Below are positions 15,534-25,999 of a stretch of 64,000 nucleotides of DNA, one piece after another; position 1 is the first letter of the stretch; every line of letters starts with the position of its first letter. The notes under the pieces were generated by a model. It did not search any database. It was not told where the DNA came from and saw only the letters and a program-made list of their open reading frames with translations. The stretch is from Theristus sp. LFF4_11. Its lineage: Eukaryota > Nematoda > Chromadorea > Monhysterida > Xyalidae. The stretch is from the NCBI GenBank assembly GCA_030248135.1, contig JASANC010000922.1, positions 1 to 64,000 on the forward strand. Direction: 5' to 3'. The translations under genes and the position numbers were made by a program.

Positions 15534-17865
15534 GTTGCGGGCTTGCTTTTTGTCTTTTGTCGATAGTGTTTTAGACTCTTTGATTTTCAGTTCCCGTCAA
15601 CTGGAATGTTTCTTCGTTTTTTTATGTCTCGCAAAAACGTGCAGAATGCACTGAAAATAATACACAAAACAGCAATCTGGGCTGGCTGAACACAACAAAA
15701 CGGGAACTGTGTGCGTGTTCGAAGTTCCTGCTGGCAACACGATTGCGTAAGCGAACTGCTTTGATTTTACGTTGTTCGCTGTTAGAAGAACACGAAATGG
15801 AACAAGCACAATGAACAAGTGCACAGAGTGCAAAACTGTGATGCGTAAACACACGCGGGAAACAATGGGAAAACGGTGAGGCACGTGCGGTGTGTTGTAT
15901 GTTATGGTTGACAAGCATTATGCCGTGCGGGCACGTTTCGCTTGCTTTCACAGCTGATAGTCAACCAAACAACAAAGCGTGCTCTACAATCTCGAACAAC
16001 ATTTCTCAATCTTGTGTGTTTTGTTTTGTTTTTCACAAGGAACTGACTCAGCAGAAAAATCTCAGACCAGACGCCACGAAAAATCACCACCATGGCCGTG
16101 CCAACGGAAAACGGAACAACCAACAGTAACCTGTGACACCGAGGCAATGATTGAGATTGTAGCTCGACTGTCACTAACAGAGGGGTTGCCAGTGAAAAGA
16201 ACTCTGCGTTGTTCTGTTCTTATCACAAGAGCATTACACTTGTCTCTCTTTTGTGTTGCTTCGCTGGTGTCGTCGGTTCAGCAGCGCTATCAGGCTGCCA
16301 ACAGTGACCATTTATCTATCAATCAAAAATTTGTTTCAGTTTTTTCAAACGTGCTTTGACGGATTCCATTCATGCCGTTGGGGCTCGCTCGCTTCAAACC
16401 GAAAGAAACAAAAAGGTGTTTTGTTTTTCTCAGTGTTCGTCGTTCAATGCAACTGGTATGACTGCATCCCAGACAACGAAAATGGTAGTGGTATCGGAAT
16501 GTGGCATGTAGTAACGTTTTTTTTTCAATCGATCACCGCTTTTTATCTTTGAAAAATCGATTGCTTTGTTACTTGTGTGGTGTTTTCAAGTGTGGAGAAA
16601 ACTATGCAGCAAAATCAATTTCCTGCAAAAAATATTGAAATGGAGAGACCCTAATCACATTAAAAAATTGAATTGAAATAGCACAAAGTTTGCTTGAAAT
16701 TCATGTCCTGATTGCGTATTTACCTTTTGGAAGGAATTTTGCTCACTTTTGCGGTTTTTCATCATTAGCGTTTTTTTGGAAATATAACCTTCGCGGTACA
16801 CTTTGCATGCGATGCCGATGCCCGTGCGTTTTGGTAGTGAAAGTTTTTGGCAAAAAACAGCTGTCAAAAAAATCAAAAAGCAAAAAAAACAACGCACCGA
16901 CTTCAACCGCTGATTGGCTGATACTGAGCGAGCTGACCGGACCGACTTCGGTTTTAGCAATTCTCTTCTCTCCAACTCCAAAGTTCCGATTCTTGAAAAT
17001 GTAAAATCCTATTATTTTTAAAATCAATCAATCCATTTTTTCTTTCCTGTGTTAAAGAGGAAGACGAATCAGTGCCGAAGCGAAGGCGAAAGCAAATTTT
17101 CGCGGGGAGTGCCGAAATTCTTTAACCCTTCAACCAATTTTGAAAACCTCATTTTTGGCACAATTCAACGAGCGTGTCGGTTTTTAGAAAAGAGGGGCAA
17201 CCCTGTTTTACCGCTTGATTTTTTCAGGCTTCAACTTCAACTTTTGGACTGAAGTTTTTGAGCGTCGCAAAGCTTGGCTTGATCTCTCCGATCCAGCCAA
17301 GGTGTTGTGTCTCTCTAAACCTGCAAATCCAAAGTATTGATTGGACAATGGTCCGCGTCGCGATCGCGACGTCGTCGCGAGGGCTGCCCTTCTTTTCTGT
17401 AAAAGGTTACAGCCGTCGGGAGGATTTGTATACATACTTAAAAGTGATTTTTTTGATTTCTGATAAATGGTTGCTTGCAATGAGTCGTTGTAGGTTCCTA
17501 ATCCTTAACATAATCCTGATCCTGAGCCAAGCCTTTTTCATGAGGTGAAAATGATCAATTTAGTTTTTGCATTTTTTTCTTTCCTGTGTTAAAGGGCAGG
17601 GGCCACCGCTACTGCACATGCACCTGTTTTAATAATGATGCATTACGACGCGAGGCATAAAAATAAACAATTGAATTTGAACTGATATTTTTTTGGTACA
17701 GAGCATAAGAAAGAGCTAGAAAATTTCAGATTTTCATTGCGCTTCTCAAATCACAAAGTCACACAAGTTCACATTTCTACAAGTTACAGTTCTACACATT
17801 TGCACAGTTGTATTATCGTTTGTGTGCCTGTGCCTGTGTGTTTGTATATATGCATGTGCAACATT
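15534..17865. other. Intergenic stretch, no gene seen
   Basis: AT-rich sequence with only short random open frames. I see no splice-consistent coding run, RNA gene or repeat with clear ends. Upstream control sequence for the SLC38A9-type gene presumably lies in its left part. Confidence 0.55.
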
Positions 17866-18654
17866 TACAGTCGAACTCAATATGTGGAATCATCTGATTG
17901 GTCGGCCGAGGGGAGGCTGCTCACACTCCGCACCCTTCTTTTTTCAAGGATCTGGATTCTATTGAAACGTGTTTCTTTTGAATGAATGTGAATTTCCAGC
18001 ACCCTTTTCATGCTAAAAATAAACACAAAGGGTTGGAGACTGCGAAATTCGGATTTTTTAAATTCAACAGGTCAAAATGCATTGTTTGTTTGACGACGAC
18101 GACGACGTCGTCGCTTAATTTTTGCGTGTGAACTGAAAGACAGAAGCCTGAAATGAGTGCGCTGTGTAGCCAGCTGAAGTGGGTTTCATTCCTCGCTGAC
18201 CGATCGACATGCGTCCGCAAAAGAATGCGTTCCGACTTCGCGGACGACGACACGACGACGACTTTGCTTTCATCCTTCATTTTCACCGTTTTCAAGTTGT
18301 TTTTGGTAAGCTGCTGTGTTCATTTATTTGGTGCACGCAGCAAACCATGCACAGCGCACATCTTTCAGGCGTTTGTCTTTCAGTTCACATGCAAAAATTA
18401 AGCGACAACGTCGTCGTCGTCGTCGTCAAACAAAAAATGCATTTTGAGCTGTTGATCAAAAAATCTGAATTTTGCAGTCTCCAACATTTTCAGTTTATTT
18501 TTAGCATGAAAAAGATGCTGGAAATTCACACTCATTCCAGAGAAACACGTTTTAATAGAATCCAGATCCACGAAAAAAGAAGGGTGCGGAGTGTGAGCAA
18601 CCTCCCCTCGGCCGACCAATCAGCTGATTCCACATATAATTGAGTTCGACTGTA
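17866..18654. mobile_element. 790-bp foldback MITE (TA-flanked), copy a
   Basis: Starts TACAGTCGAACTCAATA and ends TTGAGTTCGACTGTA. The two arms (about 300 bp each) are inverted copies carrying CTGATTGGTCGGCCGAG, the GTGTGAGC/GCTCACAC box and a (GAC)n/(GTC)n block at the arm bases (near 18090-18115 and 18405-18430). The ends and TA flanks fit the Tc1/mariner group. There is no transposase. A second copy with about 85-90% visible identity is at 48912-49703. Confidence 0.85.
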
Positions 18655-18673
18655 CTGTGTTTTGGCAAATTGT

Positions 18674-19477
18674 CTTCAGAACAGGGGTCGAGCCCGATTT
18701 TTGGCGAAACCGTAGGGGGGTCCGCCCAAATTTGGGGGGGGGGTTCCCGGGGGTCGAACCGGGGGGGGGGGTCCGAGAGATGCCAAAATCGTAGGGGGGT
18801 CCGAGAGGTGCCAAAATCGTAGGGGGGGAGGGTAAAAAATTTTCAAAATTTTTGGCACATGGTAAAAATAGGCAAAATTTTTTTTAATAACTGAAAATCT
18901 AACTGGTATGTGCAAATGGTACGTTTTTGTTGTCAAATTGGTGAAGTTTTTTTGTCAAAAAAACTAAAAGAACCCGTTTCATTTTGTAAATGGAAATGGT
19001 AAGAAAAACTATTTGCATTGCGTTTTGAATGGTTTGCAATAATTTTTTGAGTGAATACAGATCTCCACTGAAACTTGGCGAGGTTAGATCAGTGGTCCAA
19101 TGGTCCAAGTCGTATAGATCACGGTAATTCTTAGGAGGGGGGGGGGGTCAAGTGCAAAAACCAAGTCATACCACACCTAAAAGCAGCTATTCAACACTCA
19201 AATGTACTATGCTAAGGTAAAGCAAAGAAAATTTTGTGAAAAAGTGCTCGAAAATGCACTTTTTACTGTTTTTAGAGGCAAATTTGGGTTTTGGAAGGTC
19301 GAAATTGGGGAGGGGGGTCTGGGAAAGTCGAAATTGAAGAGGGGGGAGGGGGTTAGGAGGGTTGAAATCTGGGAGGCGGGGGTCTTGGCCCCCCAAATTC
19401 GAGAGCGGGGTGGTTTGGGACCAAAATTAGGGGGTGTCGACTTCATTGGGGGCCCCATCTTGACCCCTGCTTCAGAA
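18674..19477. mobile_element. G-rich hAT-like MITE with 8-bp target duplication, copy a
   Basis: The element body is 18682-19469. It starts CAGGGGTCGAGCCCG and ends CTTGACCCCTG, so the ends are inverted repeats. It is flanked by the identical 8-bp direct repeat CTTCAGAA (18674-18681 and 19470-19477), the duplication size made by hAT transposases. The interior holds many G7-G11 runs spaced by TCCGAGAGRTGCCAAAATC-like and GTCGAC units. No transposase is encoded. It lies only 27 bp from the end of the foldback element at 17866-18654. Confidence 0.85.
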
Positions 19478-19539
19478 ACCAGGTTTGTTCGGGTGCCACA
19501 AAACACAACCAAGTTTGTTGCAGACAAAAATTCAAGTTC

Positions 19540-22500
19540 CTAAACAACAACGCTTCTTCTCGTTTTTACATTCACTTCCAGTTCATGGTGCCATCCGTTT
19601 CTTAATTGTTTGCTCAAACGTTCAGTCAACATTTTGTATCGCTTCTCATCGGCGACATTGCAGTTTTCCATCTGATCACTGTCCAACAGATACAGCTCTC
19701 TCGCAGTGACATTGTCCCAGTGTGGCCGTCCGTCAAAAGCGACCCATTCGGTGTATTGGTAATGTCGAGTGCGCATTGTGTAACCCATGTATCTGCAATT
19801 GAAAAAAAATTGAAATCCCATTTATTTCATCGTTTATATCCACATGGCGTTGCCGTTTACTTTATGTCGTTGTATTTCGGTTGGTCGCTATTCATATGCG
19901 GTAGAATCGACGGACGCGGGTACTGTGCAAAAATTGCTTGCTTCCAATCAATGGACTGCTTTGCTTTTTTGTTGTCTTCGTCGGCGTCATGAAGCGCGTG
20001 TTGACGAATGAGCGGAGCAAAGCTGGCGCCTTCCACGCACGTGCACGCGACCTAAACTATAGTCAGTCATCAGCTCATCATGCGGGATAGTAGTGTTTGC
20101 AACACTTTATTGCAAAAAAAACTTGCGGCATTCATGAAGCAGTATTCAGAGATGCGTGGTTCCCCTAAACAATTTGCAGTTCTGCAACTTTGATTTTTTA
20201 TCGTCTGAAATCGCACTGAGCCGCAGAACCAAAAGAAAAGATAATTACATGTTTGAAAGTCGTCAAATGAACTGCTCATCATTCGATCCAATCAGTATTT
20301 TCCGCGTTGTGTGTGCCACAGAACCAGATGACATACTAGACTGCCGTATTTTTGTGACTAGCCTCGGCAAGCGAACTGTTCTCCGAGCAAATGTCCGGCA
20401 CCGGCAAGTCGGCCAGCTCGGCCAACGTTGCGAACAGATCGACGAGCTCAACCAAGCGCTTTATGCGTTGGTGTCGTGCGCGTTGCTGCCAGCCGGCCAG
20501 TCGCATGATCAGCGGCACACGAAGCGCCACCCCGAAATTGCTGTACTTCGCCCAGAGGCCGTGCTCACCGAGCGACCAGCCTGTGCAGTCAACACAACCA
20601 AGCGAATCGTGCAGCTGTCATTTGCTTCAAGTTTATCGTCGACAAGTCTAATTTTTACCGCGCATGTCTCTCACCGTGATCGCTGGTGAATACGAGCATC
20701 GTGTCAGACGCATGGGCGGATTCATTGAGAGCACCTAGAATTTCACCCACCAAAGTGTCAATGTACGCCACACTTGCGCAGTAGCTCTGCCGCACCAACA
20801 TCTGCAAAGTGGCTGAAGCTTTTTTTAAATTTTCAAAAACAATATTTTTTGATTATTTTCACCTGATAGTAAGGAGGCATTTTGCCGTACGGGAATGAGA
20901 CGTTCAGTCGCGATACGTCATGGTAGCGTTTGACATCGACCCATGGATTCCATGAAATGCTCGGCAGCGCGCGAGGCCGTTCACGGTTTTTTGGCAGTGT
21001 CATGTTCACCAGTGGACAGTACTCTAAAGTCAATCAATCATTGAATCGATTTAATTTTTTTGCTTGACACTTTTTAAAAATTGAGGTCATTGAGAAACCC
21101 GGCCCCGGAACCCTCAATGAACATGTCTGCATGGACGGCAGTGCTGCGCCACCCTGTACATACGGAATGGACGATAAACATGGCAGCTTTTTTCAGGGTG
21201 CAAGGAGCGCGCGAAATTTGAATGAAAGAAAAAAACGTTCGGAAATTAACCAAATGGTTGTTCGAATTTAACATTTTCAACTGATTGATTCTTCGTGCTG
21301 TTCTGTTCATTCTGGTTCATTCTTTCTTCCTTGCACACACGATTGGGAATTATCTTGGCATTCCTGAAAAAGACAACTCCTAGTCTGCGACTGTTTCCGC
21401 CTTTGATGGCGAATAGGACTGCCTTATTTTTCGGTCATACTGTACGATTACATTTTTCATTACGTCTGTGGCTGTTTGACTGTGACAATAAACGTTTCCA
21501 TGGGACATTCCGGCTTCTCAATAACCCTTTTTTCAACTTTATGTAATTACTCCGAAACTGCCTCGGATACTTGAGCGGAATATGAGGCTTGTGTAGTCCA
21601 ACAGCGAGGAAAAACGGTGAGCTGTTGTTTTTGTGTTGACGCAGCCATTTCTTGACGAATCGCACGGTTTCCAAGTCAGGCAGCGTTTTCGCTGGTTGTT
21701 CGGGCACAGCCACAGGGCACACTACGTTCGCGTGCTCATTGCCACTGGCTTCTCGACACACCTAAATATATAATTATAATCCTTTATTCACACTTCGATG
21801 ACGCCACACAATCATTCATCCTTTCCCTGAAGGGGCTTCCGATTGCTGGCGTCGCGTGAGATTGATTTTTGCAATGTTTCTTTCGTTTAGCAATTCCACG
21901 CCATTTTTTGCTTCTTTATTAAATATTACGGTAAATATTAAAATATTAAAAAAAACAGTGCAATTGCTGCTCGTTAAAATTTGCAAATTGTTTCAGTTAA
22001 AATGGAGCGCAATGAAAGTTTTGCGTTGAAAAAATGTAGGTATCTCAAGCTCAGTGACACACTTCAAGCAAAAAAAAACACTAAACGTGAGGCTTCAAAG
22101 CCAGCAGCAACGTCTTTTTTCTCAGAAAAAGCACCCTTGTCACTTTTTCAAGATTATCTTATGTGAAACCTCACGTCAAAACTTTGCAATCACGTTTTTT
22201 TGCCACGTTCAACAGCAATACAGTTAATAAACAAGTTCTAAATGCATGAAGTTCAGTCAATCTCAGCCATCAGTTAACAAAACTTTCTTCAACGAAAACA
22301 ACCGCCATTGAATGTGAAAATGCAGGTGACCTCTTTATTTAATTGCATCCGGCTGCCTCTGAGATTGACTTCATCGAGGAAATCACATTGCATGTGGGTG
22401 TAATTGTCTTCTCAGCGTTCTTTTGTCCGTTCAAAATTATTCATGGAATCTGGCGTTGCTTTACTGATTGATTACTTATGCATATCTGCGAGCACCCACT

Positions 22501-25500
22501 AAAAATATTTTGGTAAAAAAAGATTCACTATCAATTCAAAATGAGGACCTTTGATAATCGCCAACGCCATCAGTTACATTGTTTTTTGAAGAAGTTCGAA
22601 TATGTGCATTAAAAACTCTGTTAACAAATGCACTGGGCATTCATTGTGTGTGCGTGCTCAGTTGATGACGCAAAACGATTGTGATTGGCTTTTGTTCGCG
22701 CAAAATGACTTGAACATAAAAAACAGCGTTCCTGGTTACGCAGAGCTTTGTGTGTGGCGGCTTTAGTTTGTTCAGTTCGTGCAATTTCGTGTTTATTTCG
22801 CAATTAGCATGCACATTACGTTCAGTAGACCGGCTGTACTCAATTCGAATCTTTACATGGTTAATCCACTACATGACATGAAAAGAACTTGATTGATTAA
22901 GTTGGCATTTATGCTAATTTATACGCAAATTGTCGATCACTTACTGTAGTCTCGCAAAACTGAACAGCGATGATTTTCCAAATGGCGACGACACGTTTAC
23001 TATGATTAACCGCGATGAGGCTGACGCAATGGCAATGCGCATCGAAATGCTTGACATGAATGGCTGTATTTGGCGATCACCGCATTCACACTGCAACGTC
23101 ATGCACACAACCAAATGTATCAAAAATGAACAGTGATCCGCCAAAGCGAAAATTCACGCTGACCGCACTGAACAACGCCGTCAAGAAAAACAGCGGCGCC
23201 GAGAGCGGCGGCAACAAATCAGGGGCGTTCGAATCGGTCGTTCTAGCGATCGTTGTGTTCAACAAACTGCGTCGCAAACAAAGCCACACCACTGTGGGCG
23301 CCATTCGTCGCACGGTGACCAGCGGCGTATCCGGGCGCACGTTGCAGCTGACCGCAGACGAATTGGCGTTGTTGCAGACATCGTGGCTCAGTTTGCAAAA
23401 CCGTCGACTCGAAGTGAGTAAATGTGAAAAATTCGGCAAGAAACATTGAAAAACAATATATTCTTTTGCAGGTGGCCGCATTTACGGTGCGCATTTTTAA
23501 GCGCATCTATCCGAATGGGCTCGAGCGCTTCGGCCTGCACAAGTTGACTGATGAGGAGCTGACTGCAATTGGACAGAGGCACACTGGCGACAATCAGAGT
23601 CAACGACCGCAAACGGCAGAACAGCATCACCAACAACATCGCTCGTGCTCGACGGTGGTGCCGCCGACAACGCCCTGTTGTTCACCTAATAAAGAGAAAC
23701 GTTCCGTCAGCTCACTTCCGGTGTCGCCTCAAGATACCGAGCAACACCAGCGGAAATTGTCCGCAAACCCAAAGTTTGAAGAAATTAATGTGAACAATGA
23801 ACGACTGGTGCGCATCGATGCGTTCCTGAAACGACACGCTCGACTAGCTGCGCATGTGGACAGGTGAGAACAAATCTGTAAATACAATACAATCAAACAA
23901 TCAGATTAATGAGCCTCGCACCTAACCAATAATGTGTCAATCAATATTAAATCAATCAATCTGTCTGTCAATCACTCTATCAGTCAATCAATCAGTCAAT
24001 CAGTCATCCAATCAGTCAATCAATCAGCCAATTAAAATTACTCAATCAGCACATCAACTAACAATCAATTACTCAATCATTCAATCAACCAACAATCAAT
24101 AACTCAATCAATCAATCAACAACCAACAATCAATTACTCAATTATTCAATCAACCAACAATCAATTGCTCCATCAACCAACCAATCAATTACTCAACCAA
24201 TCAGTCACCATCAGATTCATCGAGTTCATGTCGCAGACGGTCGATCAGCTTCAAAACGAGCAGAGCGACTTCCTGTTGGTTGAGCGTGTTCGTTCGCTCG
24301 GTCGCAAGCACAGTCGTATCCAAGGCGGCGGCACAATATTCACCGCCGAGAAGTGGCTGCCGTTTCGCAACGAATTCCTGGCGACCGTATGCGGATCGAC
24401 TGATCAAAAGAGCAGCGCGAGCAACAGTAGCAGCTCGTCGTTGGAGATTCGAGACACGACGAAGCGCGCCTGGGCGAAACTGTTGATTTTCATCGTGTCC
24501 GAAATGAAGCACAGCTACTACGTCGGGGTGCGTGCCGACTTGTCGCGTTCGTCGGCGTCACATAGCTCACTGAGCGCCAGTGCAGGCGACGCCGACACAG
24601 ACATCAATGTGGCGAACTCAATCTCTTGCCTCGACCGCTTGTCCGTCAGTCCCGTGCCGCCGCGAATGCGCGACAGCAGCAGTGGTGAATTGGAGGTGGC
24701 CGATGCGGCGATTGGAGAACGCCGGTCATCCGATGGAGACGGGCCAGCTGGTTGCTATGAAACGGACGAGTTGCGCTCGCCGCCGCTGACAGCGATCGAC
24801 TACGCGAGATTTGACGCGTGCCAAACACCGCCGAATTCATTGTCGGAAGGTTTCTGTGCGCTGGCAAGGGCGGGACCACCGATATTCGTGGACAGCAACG
24901 CTAGCAGTCCGAAACACGTCGTCACACCGGCCTCCTACGGCTGCCGGGCGTTGGCCGACGATGAACGTGGCGTCTACTGGGTGTGATTCGTGATTGCTCC
25001 TTGTTTACTCAAGTAGATTTGTATGTATTTTTTCAGTCTACGACACATCTTGACCTCACCAACTTAGCACATGAATTTGAATTTTTAACATTTTGCCAAA
25101 AAAGAACACACCTTTGCTCGCTTGTAACGCTGCGAGGGCGGGTGAAACGGCGGTTGCGACCAGCTGTACGGGAAATCGTCGGTGTGACCAGAGAGGCGGC
25201 CGGGGTGAAACACTTTTCCTGCGGACACGGTGTGATAGCCGTGCTCTTTGAAATACTAGCGGCAGGGGCGCAGTTCTATGAAACTTTGTTGTTTCGGGGT
25301 CGAATGCAGTTTTGTGTTCACTGGTCGAATGTTTTCAATTCAGCCACGGTGTAAAAAATTGCAAATTTTTACGGGAGATCTTTCTGTTATATTTACGACG
25401 CAAAGTTTCATAGAAGTGGCGCTCCTGCGGCAGAGTGGTGAAATTGCCGGCAAATGTTCGCCAGTACGCGTGCGAATTGTCGTACGTGCGGAGACTGTCT

Positions 25501-25846
25501 GGTCGGCGACCGGTCAACAAGGACGTTCGACTTGGGCCGCACAGAGCTTGCTGGAAAAACGGTCGCAAACGTATTGTGTTGTTGTGAAATCCACAAATTT
25601 CTGTTATAACAACAAAACAGAGATCACCTGAGCGAAGCAGTTCTCGAACAACACGCCGTCCGCAGCGAAAGCGTCTAAATTTGGTGTGTGCGCAAAGAGT
25701 GGCTGTGGTTGTGTGCGCTGATACGCACCAATGGCCGGTCGCAAATCGTCCGCAATGATCAGCAGAACATTCGGTTGGCGTCTTTGGGCATTTTCGGCCG
25801 AACATAACACAACGCCAAAAAGTACGGTGAAAATGGAAATATTCAT
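19540..25846 (-). CDS. IDS: Iduronate-2-sulfatase
   Basis: Lysosomal sulfatase that removes 2-O-sulfate from iduronate in heparan and dermatan sulfate. Exons (minus): 25846-25628, about 25552-25425, 25255-25112, 21761 to about 21562, 21023-20873, 20801-20675, 20580 to about 20370, about 20055-19858 and about 19795-19540. An N-terminal signal peptide ([17 protein letters not shown]) precedes [12 protein letters not shown] (metal-binding Asp pair). [15 protein letters not shown] follows, with the cysteine that is converted to formylglycine. Then come [50 protein letters not shown] and a C-terminal [18 protein letters not shown]. All sulfatase active-site motifs are intact. The intron between 25425 and 25255 is transposon-like and has a GA donor. 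The intron after the exon ending near 20370 seems to use a GC donor. The large intron 25111-21762 hosts a globin gene on the other strand. Confidence 0.93.
21157..21444. mobile_element. TA-flanked MITE, family 3, copy b (inverted, intronic)
   Basis: Inverted relative to the copies at 519-785 and 55596-55877. Ends are TACATACGGAATGGACGATA and TTATTTTTCGGTCATACTGTA. The interior shares ATTCTTTCTTCCTTGCACACACGATT-like sequence with the others. It lies in the IDS intron between exons at about 21562 and 21023. Confidence 0.7.
21762..23100. other. IDS intron sequence without visible gene
   Basis: AT-rich part of the large IDS intron, upstream of the nested globin gene. A 61-codon open frame at 21981-22166 (+) shows no recognisable features and is probably chance. 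Confidence 0.5.
23126..24986 (+). CDS. Extended neuroglobin-like globin, nested in an IDS intron
   Basis: Haem-binding globin with long tails, as in several invertebrate neuronal globins. Exons: 23126-23413, 23472-23863 and 24215-24986. All junctions are GT-AG and keep frame. The globin fold starts at about residue 70 ([19 protein letters not shown], then [20 protein letters not shown] with the expected CD1 phenylalanine). A low-complexity insert of about 65-70 residues rich in Gln, His, Ser and Pro separates the C and E helices. The F helix reads [13 protein letters not shown], with the proximal His in the same context as neuroglobin. [21 protein letters not shown] is the H helix. The distal position is either His or, by an ungapped alignment to neuroglobin, the preceding Arg. 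A disordered C-terminal tail of about 140 residues follows. The start ATG is the first in frame with a plausible context; an upstream in-frame ATG exists at 23060. Confidence 0.85.
23932..24210. repeat. Degenerate (AATC)n tandem repeat in globin intron 2
   Basis: About 280 bp of CAATCAATCA-type units with drift (AATCAGTC, AACCAACAATC), filling most of the second globin intron. It is a simple microsatellite-derived array. Confidence 0.85.
25258..25433. mobile_element. 160-bp transposon-like element forming an IDS intron exactly
   Basis: The body (25266-25425) starts GGGCGCAGTTCTATGAAACT and ends AGTTTCATAGAAGTGGCGCT then CC, giving inverted ends. It is flanked by AGCGGCAG (25258-25265) and TGCGGCAG (25426-25433), a 7/8 direct repeat that fits a hAT-type target duplication. 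On the minus strand, removing 25424-25256 restores TTLPQ-YFKEHGY, the conserved sulfatase sequence. So the intron is the element plus one target-site copy, which supplies the AG acceptor. The donor reads GA, not GT. Confidence 0.7.
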
Positions 25847-25999
25847 TGAAACAATATTTCAATCGTTTAGTTCGTCACTTGAAACAAAACAAAAAGCATC
25901 GACAGTCTGCCCTGTAATCATTTTTATCTCTGTGGGTCTGTACAACGGGCACAACAAGCATTTATTATCAAAATATATGTGATCAGCAACACAACAAAA

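Noticed and set aside
18209..18643. 144-codon open frame on + strand
   Set aside because: It lies wholly within the right arm of the foldback element and mirrors the left arm. It is not a gene.
20156..20689. 177-codon open frame on + strand
   Set aside because: It is antisense to a sulfatase exon whose minus-strand product is clearly recognisable.
23086..23481. 131-codon frame on minus strand over the globin gene
   Set aside because: The plus strand gives globin helices with in-phase splice sites. The minus frame has no such support.
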